Of a DNA stretch of 64,000 nt, positions 31,301 through 39,444 are shown in pieces. The DNA lies in the NCBI RefSeq assembly GCF_004135735.1, contig NZ_CP012670.1:2046001-2110000 (forward strand). The letters run 5' to 3'. Numbering within the stretch: position 1 is the first letter of the stretch; every line of letters starts with the position of its first letter. Below the pieces are notes generated by a model that was given only the letters and a program-made list of their open reading frames with translations, searched no databases and was not told where the DNA came from. Source of the stretch: Sorangium cellulosum (GTDB lineage Bacteria; Myxococcota_A; Polyangia; Polyangiales; Polyangiaceae). The translations under genes and the position numbers were made by a program.

Positions 31301-31605
31301 TCAAGGCGTCGCGCAACGGGGAGCGCGTGCGGGTCGCCGGGATGGTCGTCGGCCGCCAGCGGCCGGCGACGGCGAGCGGCGTGACGTTCATGACGCTCGA
31401 GGACGAGACCGGCGTGGTCAACGTCATCGTCCAGGGGCAGGTCTTCGCGGACCACGAGCAGGTGGCGCGGCACGCCGCGCTCCTGCTCGTGACCGGGCAG
31501 GTGGAGCGGCAAGGCGAGGTGATCCACGTGGTCGCGCGCGAGCTCGATCGGCTGGAGCTCCCGGACGGCCACGAGGTGTCGCTCAAGTCGCGCGACTATC
31601 ACTGA
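28336..31605 (+). CDS. dnaE2: DnaE2/ImuC error-prone DNA polymerase III alpha subunit
   Basis: A 1089-residue C-family polymerase starting at GTG 28336 within the imuB stop. The PHP domain comes first ([23 protein letters not shown]). The palm carries the catalytic aspartates in [16 protein letters not shown], and [22 protein letters not shown] is a DnaE hallmark. A 30-residue Ala/Arg-rich insert (about 570-600) is not typical. The C-terminal OB-fold domain ([21 protein letters not shown]) is present, and no proofreading exonuclease is encoded. With ImuA and ImuB it performs damage-induced translesion synthesis. Its stop is 28 bp from the converging kinase gene. Confidence 0.95.
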   Translation: [1089 protein letters not shown]

Positions 31606-31633
31606 AGGCGCGCGCAGCGGGCGGCGCGCGACG

Positions 31634-33283
31634 TCAGGGCGAGGCGACGACCTCGTCGATCATCGAGAGCAGCGTCGGCGCGTCGAACGGCTTCAGCAGC
31701 GTCCGGGCGCTGACCTGCTCCAGGAACGCCTTGCTCCGCTCCGTGAAGGCGCCGCCGGTCAGGAACACGATCCGGCGCTGCTGCTCGGGCGCCTGCTCCG
31801 CGAGCGACGCGTAAAAATCCATCCCCGTCATGTCCGGCATCATGAGATCGCACAGGATGGCGTCGTAGCGCTCTCCGGCGCGGATGCGGGCGAGCGCGTC
31901 GCGCGCGCTCGCCGTCGCGATCGTCTCGTGCCGCGGCTCGAGCGTCCCCGCGATGGCCCGCGCGAGGAGCGGCTCGTCGTCGATGATGAGGACCCGCCGC
32001 CGCAGCGCCGAGCGCTGCTCGGGCGCGGCGGGCCCGCCTCCCTCGCGCAGCCAGCGCGAGGCGCCGGCGCCCGGCGCGGGCGGGGCGCGCTCGTCGTCGG
32101 CGCTGGCCGCGGGCAGGGCGACACGGAAGACGCTGCCCTCGCCAGGGCGGCTCTCCACCTCGATCCGACCCCCCAGCGCCGTGACGATGGCGTGGCAGAT
32201 CGCGAGCCCGAGCCCGAGGCCTTCGCCCTCCCCCTTGCTCGTGTAGAACGGCTCGAAGATCCGCCCGAGCGACTCGGGCGCGATCCCGGTGCCCGTGTCG
32301 CGCACCTCGACGACGACCCAGCCGGCGGGGTCGTGGCGCGTCGAGAGCGCGATCTCGTTCTGCTCGGCGAGCCCCTCCGGGATGGCCTGCGCGGCGTTCA
32401 CGATGAGGTTCAGGAAGACCTGCGCGAGCCGCTGCTCGTTCGCCTCGACGGGCGGCACGTCCTGGAAGCTCCGGACGACGCGGGCGCGGTGCCGGAGCTC
32501 GTTCATCGCCATGTGGACGCACGAGTCGAGCACCCGCCTGATCTCGACCGGGCCCCGGCGGTCGGCCTCGGCGCGCGAGAACGTGTGGAGGTCGCGCACG
32601 ATGATCCGCACCCGCTCGGCGCCCTCCCGGGCGTCTTCCAGGAGGCTCAGCACCTCGGAGAGCTCGCCCGAGGGCCCCCGGCCGTCGCCGCGAGAGCGGC
32701 CCCAGGGCCCGCCGCGCGAGGCGCCGCTCCGCCGCTCGAGCGCGCCGATGCGCCGGATGGCCGCGTCGACGTTCGTGATGACGAAGGCGAGGGGGTTGTT
32801 GATCTCGTGGGCGACGCCGGCGGCGAGCGTGCCGACGCTCGCCATGCGACCGGCGAGGACGAGGCGGGCCTGCGTCTGCGCGAGCGCGCGGCGCGAGGCG
32901 GCCTCGCGCACGGCGCGCTCGCGGACGACGGAGAGCCGCGCCGCGGCGCCCGCGCCCTCGCCGCCCACGAGCAGGAAATCGCTCGCGCCCGCCGCGACGA
33001 TGCCCTCGATGTCCGCGTCGCGCTCGGTGATCGCGAGGAGGAGCACCGCCTCGCCGCCCGGCTGAGCCCGCAGCCGGCCGCAGAACGCCGCGGCGCCGGC
33101 CGGCTCGCTCCAGTCCACGGCGAGCACCGGCGGCCGCTCGCGCAGGCAGCGCTCGAGCGCGTCTTCCGGGTTGGAGGCGACGCTGACGTCCGGCACGTGG
33201 CGTCGCACCAGCGCTTCAACTCGATCGCTCGCCGCGGTGCGCCCGCGGAGGAGCAGGATGGCGGCCGGCTCCGCGCAGCCCAT
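31634..33283 (-). CDS. Hybrid histidine kinase with N- and C-terminal receiver domains
   Basis: A 549-residue soluble kinase. Residues about 5-115 form a receiver-like domain with poor conservation of the acidic pocket (AVDWSEP holds the only obvious acceptor-type Asp). The dimerisation and phospho-acceptor region follows with His159 in GVAHEINNPLAF. The ATPase domain (N box EQRLAQVFLNLIVNAAQAI, DTGTGI, GLGLGLAI) is complete. A C-terminal receiver (about 430-549) ends with LLKPFD and has its acceptor in ILCDLMMPDMTG. No membrane segment is seen, so it should sense a cytoplasmic cue. It has no adjacent output regulator. Confidence 0.93.
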   Translation of the reverse strand: MGCAEPAAILLLRGRTAASDRVEALVRRHVPDVSVASNPEDALERCLRERPPVLAVDWSEPAGAAAFCGRLRAQPGGEAVLLLAITERDADIEGIVAAGASDFLLVGGEGAGAAARLSVVRERAVREAASRRALAQTQARLVLAGRMASVGTLAAGVAHEINNPLAFVITNVDAAIRRIGALERRSGASRGGPWGRSRGDGRGPSGELSEVLSLLEDAREGAERVRIIVRDLHTFSRAEADRRGPVEIRRVLDSCVHMAMNELRHRARVVRSFQDVPPVEANEQRLAQVFLNLIVNAAQAIPEGLAEQNEIALSTRHDPAGWVVVEVRDTGTGIAPESLGRIFEPFYTSKGEGEGLGLGLAICHAIVTALGGRIEVESRPGEGSVFRVALPAASADDERAPPAPGAGASRWLREGGGPAAPEQRSALRRRVLIIDDEPLLARAIAGTLEPRHETIATASARDALARIRAGERYDAILCDLMMPDMTGMDFYASLAEQAPEQQRRIVFLTGGAFTERSKAFLEQVSARTLLKPFDAPTLLSMIDEVVASP

Positions 33284-33291
33284 CGACGTCC

Positions 33292-33311
33292 TCTCAGCGT
33301 GTCTCAGCGTG
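33292..33311. repeat. 10-bp direct repeat upstream of the hybrid kinase gene
   Basis: TCTCAGCGTG occurs twice head to tail, starting 9 bp upstream of the kinase start codon (leftward gene). One turn of spacing suits a pair of half-sites for a regulator, but the repeat is short and may be chance. Confidence 0.4.
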
Positions 33312-33416
33312 TCCTTCGCGGACCTTTTACCGCATCTCCACGCCCGCGTGCAGGTGGGGTGATCCTCCGCCGTCCGTTCGCCTCGCCCACCTCACAGCGT
33401 CCCGGCTTCTCCGGGG

Positions 33417-33989
33417 TCACCCGCCTCGCGACGGGCTCGCGGTCGCGTCGTCGTCCGGGTCGCCGTCGTCGGCGACCCGCGACGCCCCGTCCGTGAGCGG
33501 CGGGTACAGGCCCTCGACGAACGCCGCGGAGAGCCGCTCCGCGATGCGCGCGTCCATCCGCGCCATCGCCTCGCGCAGCCGATCGATCTCCTCCGAGAGG
33601 CTCGCCTTGAGCGGCCGGCGCTGCGCCGCCTCCATGCCGGCGAGCGCCGAGCGCGCCTCGTCGAGGCGGGCGCGCGCCGCCTCGTCCGCGCCGGACTCCC
33701 GGAGCAGGTGCTCGGCCACGCGCACGCGCCCGCGGTAATGCACCCGCGTCCGCTCGAGGAAATCCCGGTACGGCTTCACGGCCCCGCTGAGCGCCTGCAC
33801 CGAGGCCGCGAGCGCGCGCGCCTCGCCGCGGAGCGCCTCGCGATCGGCGTCGCCGAGGGCCGGGTTGTGCGCGACGTGCGCCTCGAGCGTCGCGAGCACC
33901 TCGCGGGCCCAGCGCAGGTGCCGTAGCCCCGAGGCGCCACGGGAGAGGCGCGGCCCGGGCGCCCCCTCCGGGGCCCGCCGCGCGCTCAC
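33417..33989 (-). CDS. Small helical protein translationally coupled to smc
   Basis: A 190-residue protein starting at GTG 33989 inside the smc stop codon (GTGA overlap). It is almost entirely helical with heptad-like charge patterns (REVLATLEAHVAHNPAL, EALRGEARALAASVQALSG, LSEEIDRLREAMARMDARIAERL), with disordered ends. I do not recognise a family; it does not look like ScpA or ScpB. Tight coupling to smc suggests a role with the condensin or at least stoichiometric expression. The coiled-coil nature would suit a partner, but this is inference. Confidence 0.6.
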   Translation of the reverse strand: MSARRAPEGAPGPRLSRGASGLRHLRWAREVLATLEAHVAHNPALGDADREALRGEARALAASVQALSGAVKPYRDFLERTRVHYRGRVRVAEHLLRESGADEAARARLDEARSALAGMEAAQRRPLKASLSEEIDRLREAMARMDARIAERLSAAFVEGLYPPLTDGASRVADDGDPDDDATASPSRGG

Positions 33990-36900
33990 GCCACCGCCGC
34001 CGCCGGCGCCGCCTCGCGCTCCGGGCGCTTCGCCGTCTCGTTGATCCGCACGCTGACGAGCTTCGAGACGCCGGGCTCCTGCATCGTGACGCCGTAGAGC
34101 ACGTCGACCGACTGCATCGTGCGCTTGATGTGCGTGATCAGGATGAACTGCGAGTGGCTCGTCATGCTCCGGATCGCCTCGTTATAGCGGGCCACGTTCG
34201 CCTCATCGAGCGGCGCGTCGACCTCGTCGAGGATGCAGAACGGCGACGGCTTGAACTGGAAGATCGCGAAGATCAGCGACACCGCGGTGAGCGCCTTCTC
34301 GCCGCCGCTCATGAGCTCGATGTTCCCGAGCTTCTTGCCGGGCGGCTGCGCCAGGATCTCGATCCCCGTCTCCAGCATGTCGTCGGGGTTCGTCAGCCTG
34401 AGCTCCGCCTGCCCGCCGCGGAACATCTTCGGGAACAGCGCCTTGAAGCGCGCGTTGATGCCGTCGTACGTCGTCTTGAAGAGCCGCTTCGACTCGCGGT
34501 TCATCTGGGCGATCGCCTTCTCGAGGTCGTCGAGCGCCTTCTCGAGGTCCGCCTTCTGGCCCGAGTAGTACGTGTGCCGCTCCTCCGCCTCGGCGTGCTC
34601 GCGCACGGCGTCGAGGTTGACCGGGCCCATGCGGTCGAGCAGCTCCGTGAGCTCCTGGATGCGCGCGCGGTGCGAGGCGTCGACCGGCGGCCGCTTGTGG
34701 TAGTCGCCGACCACGCGGTCGAGCTCCAGCCCGCGGAAGCGCTCGCGCACCCCCTCGATGAGGTGGTTGTGCTCGACCCGCAGCCGCTCCAGCGCGAGCT
34801 CGTGCTTGCGGAGCTGCTCGGTGACCTCGGCGAGCTCCTGCCGCAGCCCCCGCAGGTCGGCCTCGCGCCCCGCGTGCGCCTGCCGCGCCTCGTCCAGCGC
34901 GCGCCGCGCCTCGGTCAGCGCGGCCTGCGCCGCGTGCGCCTCCGCGACCGCGCTCACCAGCGCCTCGCGCGCCATGACGATCGTCGCCGCGGCCTTGCCG
35001 GCGGCCGCCGCGCTCTCCGTCCGCTCCTGGTCGAGCCGGGCGATCCGGCCCTCGAGCTCGGTGCACGACCGCGTGAGCCGCTCGATCGTGCCCCGCGCCG
35101 CCGCGGCGCGCTCGCGCACGCGCGCCAGCTTCACCTTGCGCTCGGTCACGATCGACTGCTGCCCGAGCACCCGCTCGCGCCACTCGGCCGCGACCTGCTC
35201 GGCGTGCTCCAGCCCGGCCGCCGCCGCCTCGCGCGCCGCGCGCCCCGCCTCGAGCTTGTCCCGCGCCGCCTGCTGCTCGCTCCCGCCCGCGTCGAGGTTG
35301 TCGGCGAGGTCCTCGAGCTCGCCGCGCACCACGCCCTCGCGCTTCTGCGCCGCCGCGAGCTGCTCCTCCGCGCGGCGGAGGTCCTTCTCGGCCGTCACGA
35401 GCGCGAGCTCCCCCTCGTGCGCCTCGCTGCGCGCCCGCTCCAGCGCCGTCCCCACCTCGGCGATGCGCTGGCGGAGCTTCTGCTGCGCGTCGAGCAGCGC
35501 CGTCACCTCCTCCGACCTGGTCGCGACGAGCTCGTGCAGCGCGCGCATCTCGCGCTTCTGCTCGATCATGCCGGCCGCGACCGCGTCGCCCGAGCCGCCG
35601 CTCACCACGCCGTCCTCGCGCACGACCGTGCCGTCGAGCGCCACGAGCGCGCACCCCGCGCCCTCCCTCGCGAGCCGCGCGGCGACCTCGGCGGACTCGA
35701 CGATCACCGCGTCGCCCACGAGGGCCCGCGCGAGCGCCTCGTCCTCGGGCGCGAACACGAGCCGGTCCACGAGCGGCCCGAGCACCCCCTCGCCGCGCGG
35801 CGGCCGCCGCGCCGCGCCGGCCACGAACGCCGGCCGCGCCGCGATCACGCTGGCGCGCCCGCGGTTGTTCTTCGACAGATCCGCGAGCAGCGCGAGCCCG
35901 CGCTCGACGTCGCTCACGACCGCGCACTGCAGCCGGTCGCCGAGCAGCCCGGCGAAGGCCGCGGTCAGCTCTGCCGGCGCCTCGATCCGGTCGGCCACGA
36001 GCCCGAGCAGCGCCGGGTCCTTGGTCTTGAGCAGGTTCTTCACCCCGGCGCCGACGCCCTCCAGCCGGGCGTGCAGCTCCTCGAGCGCGCGCAGCCGGTT
36101 GCGGCGCTGCCCGAGCTCGTTCTTCGCGTGCTCCACGGCGCGATCGCTCGCGACCGCCTGCTCCCGGAGCGTCCGCATCTCCGCGTCGAGCCGCGCGCGC
36201 TCCTCCGCGGAGATCCGCTTGCCCTCCGCGAGCTCCGTCACGTGCCGGGCGAGCGACGAGCGCCGCCGCTCGAGCTCCTCGGCCTCGACCATGAGCCGGC
36301 CGAGCTCGTCCTCGAGCTTCGTCCGCCGCTGGCTCATCTCCGCCATGCGCCGGTCGAACCCCGCGAGGGACGCCTCGGCGGCCGCGACCGCCGCCGTGGC
36401 GTCGGCGGCCCGCCGGCGCAGCGCGGCGACCTCGTGCTCGGCGGTGCGCTCGCCGTGCCGCAGCTCCTCGAGCCGCTCGTGCTGCTCCAGGGCGAGCTCG
36501 CTCTCCCGCGCCTCCTCCTCCTCGACGCCGGCGAGCTGCGCCTCGAGCTCCCCCTTCTCGGCCCGGAGCTCCTCGACCGTCTTCTCGAGCTCGGCCTGCT
36601 CCTTGGCCGCGGTGACGAGCCGCTCTTCCATGTGCCGGAGCCGGTCGCGCGCCCGCGCGATCTCGGCCTCGTGGGTGCGCACCTGGTTGTCGGCCGCGAA
36701 CGCCTCGTTCTGCGCCCGCTCGGCCCGCTCCTCGCAGGCGAGGGCCTCGAGCCGGGTGACCTCGATCTCGGCCTCGCGCGCGGAGAGCGCCGTCCCCGCC
36801 GCCTGCGCCCGCTCGGCGTGCTCGGCCCTGCCGACCGACTCGTGCTGCGTGAGCACCGTGATCTCGAGGAGCTTGTGCGAGGCCTCGTGGAGCACGAGGT

Positions 36901-37591
36901 CCTCGAGCTCCTTGCGGTAGTTCACGTAGCGCTCGGCCTTCGCCGCCTGGCGCTTGAGCGACGCGAGGTTGCGCTGGATCTCGGAGACGATGTCCCCCAC
37001 GCGGAGCAGGTTCTGCCGCGTCTGATCCATCTTCTGCTCGGCCTGCTTCTTCCTGGCCTTGTACTTCGTGATGCCGGCGGCCTCCTCGATGAGCAGCCGC
37101 CGGTCCTCCGGGCGCGCCGAGACGATGAGCCCGATCTTGCCCTGCTCGACGATGGAGTAGGCCTTCGTGCCGACGCCGGTGCCGAGGAAGAGGTCGGTCA
37201 CGTCCTTGAGCCGGACCTGGGTCTTGTTGATGAGGTACTCGCTCGTCCCGTCGCGGAAGAGCCGGCGGGTCACGGCGATCTCCGCGTAGTCCCGATATTC
37301 CAGCGGAAGCTGCGACGCCGACGCCGGATCGCTGTTGTCGAAGGTGAGCGTCACCTCCGCCATGCCGTGCTGGGCGCGGGTCTCGGAGCCGTTGAAGATG
37401 ACGTCCGACATCGACTTACCGCGCAGGTGCTTCGCGCTCTGCTCGCCGATGGCCCACCGGATCGCATCGACGATGTTCGACTTGCCGCAGCCGTTCGGCC
37501 CGACGATGCCCACCACGTCGGTGTCGAAATGGACCACCGTCCGGTCGACGAACGACTTGAACCCGCTGATCTCGAGCTTCCGAATGCGCAT
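33986..37591 (-). CDS. smc: Chromosome segregation protein SMC
   Basis: A 1201-residue SMC ATPase. The Walker A site GPNGCGKS is at residues 31-38 within the N-terminal head (MRIRKLEISGFKSF). Two long coiled-coil arms (about 170-500 and 680-1010) flank a hinge around 520-660 (GAGVKNLL, APAELTAAFAGLLGDRLQCAVV). The C-terminal head has the ABC signature LMSGGEKALTA and Walker B FCILDEVDAPLDE. SMC forms the bacterial condensin with ScpA/B and organises chromosome arms. Length and order are standard. It is followed by a coupled small helical gene and is divergent from the fmdB-like gene. Confidence 0.96.
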   Translation of the reverse strand: MRIRKLEISGFKSFVDRTVVHFDTDVVGIVGPNGCGKSNIVDAIRWAIGEQSAKHLRGKSMSDVIFNGSETRAQHGMAEVTLTFDNSDPASASQLPLEYRDYAEIAVTRRLFRDGTSEYLINKTQVRLKDVTDLFLGTGVGTKAYSIVEQGKIGLIVSARPEDRRLLIEEAAGITKYKARKKQAEQKMDQTRQNLLRVGDIVSEIQRNLASLKRQAAKAERYVNYRKELEDLVLHEASHKLLEITVLTQHESVGRAEHAERAQAAGTALSAREAEIEVTRLEALACEERAERAQNEAFAADNQVRTHEAEIARARDRLRHMEERLVTAAKEQAELEKTVEELRAEKGELEAQLAGVEEEEARESELALEQHERLEELRHGERTAEHEVAALRRRAADATAAVAAAEASLAGFDRRMAEMSQRRTKLEDELGRLMVEAEELERRRSSLARHVTELAEGKRISAEERARLDAEMRTLREQAVASDRAVEHAKNELGQRRNRLRALEELHARLEGVGAGVKNLLKTKDPALLGLVADRIEAPAELTAAFAGLLGDRLQCAVVSDVERGLALLADLSKNNRGRASVIAARPAFVAGAARRPPRGEGVLGPLVDRLVFAPEDEALARALVGDAVIVESAEVAARLAREGAGCALVALDGTVVREDGVVSGGSGDAVAAGMIEQKREMRALHELVATRSEEVTALLDAQQKLRQRIAEVGTALERARSEAHEGELALVTAEKDLRRAEEQLAAAQKREGVVRGELEDLADNLDAGGSEQQAARDKLEAGRAAREAAAAGLEHAEQVAAEWRERVLGQQSIVTERKVKLARVRERAAAARGTIERLTRSCTELEGRIARLDQERTESAAAAGKAAATIVMAREALVSAVAEAHAAQAALTEARRALDEARQAHAGREADLRGLRQELAEVTEQLRKHELALERLRVEHNHLIEGVRERFRGLELDRVVGDYHKRPPVDASHRARIQELTELLDRMGPVNLDAVREHAEAEERHTYYSGQKADLEKALDDLEKAIAQMNRESKRLFKTTYDGINARFKALFPKMFRGGQAELRLTNPDDMLETGIEILAQPPGKKLGNIELMSGGEKALTAVSLIFAIFQFKPSPFCILDEVDAPLDEANVARYNEAIRSMTSHSQFILITHIKRTMQSVDVLYGVTMQEPGVSKLVSVRINETAKRPEREAAPAAAVA

Positions 37592-37805
37592 GACGTCCCC
37601 GGGACCGGCCAGACGGACCTGAACGTATCGTCACAGCACGCCACGTACCGTCACGTCTGGCGTTCCTGGGTCTACGTGCACTGGCACCGGGCGGCAAGAC
37701 CGGAAGCCGTCCGTTCCCCCGCGGTCTACGGACCAGGTCTTGCCCCTGCGCTGATGGCGCTTGCCGAGGATAACCCTGTATGGGGCGCGGGACGTGCTTT
37801 TTGGC

Positions 37806-37825
37806 AGCCACCTTGACAGGTGGCT
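37806..37825 (+). promoter_or_regulatory. Promoter -35 element enclosed in a perfect inverted repeat
   Basis: AGCCACC at 37806-37812 and GGTGGCT at 37819-37825 are perfect inverted arms, and the six bases between them are TTGACA, the consensus -35 hexamer. A weak -10-like element (ATATCC, 37835-37840) follows at 16 bp. A regulator bound to the palindrome would directly cover the -35 of the FmdB-type gene that starts at 37868. Confidence 0.5.
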
Positions 37826-37867
37826 AACGTGGCCATATCCCTCGCATGGTTCGAGGAGTACAACGCC

Positions 37868-38194
37868 ATGCCCACTTACGAGTACGCCTGCACATCCTGC
37901 GCGCATGAATGGGAAGCCGAGCAATCCATCAAGGAGGCACCGCTTTCGGAGTGCCCGGCGTGCAGCAAGGCGACGGCGCGCCGGCAGATCTCGCGCGGGA
38001 CGGGGTTCATCCTGAAGGGCGGCGGCTGGTACTCCGACCTGTACGCCTCGAGCTCGAACAAGCCGGCGAAGTCGGATGGCGGCTCGGGGAGCACCGGGTC
38101 GGAGGGGAAGGGCTCGGGCTCGGACAGCGCCTCGTCGGCCGCTGGCAGCACCAAGAGCGACGCCAGCGCCTCGTCCGCCACCGCGACCGCCTGA
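37868..38194 (+). CDS. FmdB-family zinc-ribbon protein
   Basis: A 108-residue protein starting at ATG 37868 (MPTYEYACTSC). The N-terminal 45 residues are the FmdB-type zinc ribbon with two CxxC pairs (CTSC and CPAC). The segment GTGFILKGGGWYSDLY is also typical of the family. The C-terminal 45 residues are Ser/Ala/Gly-rich and disordered. Members are often called putative regulators but their role is not settled. It is 155 bp upstream of the P-protein gene on the same strand and divergent from smc. Confidence 0.88.
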   Translation: MPTYEYACTSCAHEWEAEQSIKEAPLSECPACSKATARRQISRGTGFILKGGGWYSDLYASSSNKPAKSDGGSGSTGSEGKGSGSDSASSAAGSTKSDASASSATATA

Positions 38195-38349
38195 CGTCGG
38201 CCCGGCCGGGCGCCGGCTCGGCGGGCGCCGACGGGCGGCGGTGTGGTCAGCGCGGCGGCATCGCGCCGCCCGGCGACGCCGTCCGCGGCGCTGCGCGCCC
38301 CCGGCGCTGCGTGTCCACCTGCGCCGGGGGCGGTGCTAGGGTGGCCGGG

Positions 38350-39444
38350 ATGGATGAGAGAAAGCGACTTGAGGAGCTCCGCCGGCAGCTCACGGAGCTG
38401 GATCAAGAAATCCTGCGCACCATCGAGCGCCGGGCGCGCATCGCGCACGAGCTGGCCAGGCTGAGGACGGGCACGGCCCGCTTCGCCCCCACGGCAGACG
38501 CGGCGCACGTCCAGGCGCTCGAGCGGGCCGTGACGCCGCCGTTCCCGGTGCGCGCTGTCCGGCCCATCTTCGTCGCCATCGACGCGGCCTCTCGCGCCTA
38601 CGAGGTCGCGCCCCGGGTCGCGTACCTGGGCGCCGAGGGCGACTACGGCTGGACCGCGGCGCACGATCACTTCGGGGTCGGCGGCGAGTTCGCCCGCGCG
38701 GAGAGCCCCCTCGCCGCCATCGAAGAGGTCGCGCGCTCGCGCGCGGACTTCGCCGTGGTCCCGTACGAGTCGCTCAAGGAGGGGCCGATCTTCCCGACGA
38801 TCCAGGCGATCGGCGGCGCCGATCTCAAGGTGGTCGGCGAGCGCCACCTGGTGCAGGCGCTCGACCTCGTGAACCGGAGCGGCAACCTCGCGGACGTCGA
38901 GCGGGTCTATGCCTCGCCGCAGGATCACGTGGCGTGCGTGAACTACCTCGAGCTCCAGCACCCGCGCGCGCTGGTGCTCGACGTGCGGGGCCCGCAGGCG
39001 GCCTGGGAGCTCGCGGCCGAGGACGGCGGCAGCGCCGCCATCGTCCCCCGCGGCTTCCGCGGCGGGCAGGAGCTCCGGGTCGCCCGCGAGAACGTCGGCG
39101 ACGAGGGGGAGGTCCGGATGCGCTACGCGGTGCTCTCGCGCCTCCCCTCGCCGCGCTCGGGCCACGACGCCACGGCGATCCTCTTCAGCGTCCAGGATCG
39201 CCCCGGCGCGCTCCACGACATCCTCCAGCACTTCAAGGAGCGCAGCTGCAACCTCCGGCGGGTCCACTCCCGGCCCGTCCCCGGCGAGGGCTGGGACTAC
39301 GTCTTCTACGTCGAGGTCAGCGGTCACACGACCGATCGCGCGCTCGTCGCGGCGCTCGAGGGCGTGAAGCGCGAGACCAAGATGCTGAAGATCATCGGCT
39401 CCTTCCCCCTGGAGCGCCCTGACCCGCCGCACGAGCGCGCTTGA
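38350..39444 (+). CDS. Divergent chorismate mutase / prephenate dehydratase-type protein
   Basis: A 364-residue protein with P-protein layout: an AroQ-like helical N-terminus (LEELRRQLTELDQEILRTI, about 1-60), a prephenate dehydratase-like domain (about 88-265) and a C-terminal ACT domain (ATAILFSVQDRPGALHDILQHF). Key dehydratase residues are changed: the TRF motif reads MRY (257-259), GTFS/GSYS reads GDYG (97-100), and the EN pair reads ES in PYESLKEG. The last conserved Lys of AroQ appears to be Arg. It may therefore have lost or altered its activity. The stop overlaps the start of the next gene (TGATG). Confidence 0.78.
   Translation: MDERKRLEELRRQLTELDQEILRTIERRARIAHELARLRTGTARFAPTADAAHVQALERAVTPPFPVRAVRPIFVAIDAASRAYEVAPRVAYLGAEGDYGWTAAHDHFGVGGEFARAESPLAAIEEVARSRADFAVVPYESLKEGPIFPTIQAIGGADLKVVGERHLVQALDLVNRSGNLADVERVYASPQDHVACVNYLELQHPRALVLDVRGPQAAWELAAEDGGSAAIVPRGFRGGQELRVARENVGDEGEVRMRYAVLSRLPSPRSGHDATAILFSVQDRPGALHDILQHFKERSCNLRRVHSRPVPGEGWDYVFYVEVSGHTTDRALVAALEGVKRETKMLKIIGSFPLERPDPPHERA

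Noticed and set aside
28288..31602. 1104-codon open frame antisense to dnaE2
   Set aside because: A GC-bias shadow: no domains, Arg/His/Asp-rich, and the sense frame encodes a complete polymerase.
34130..37816. 1228-codon open frame antisense to smc
   Set aside because: Same reason: compositional shadow of the SMC coding strand.
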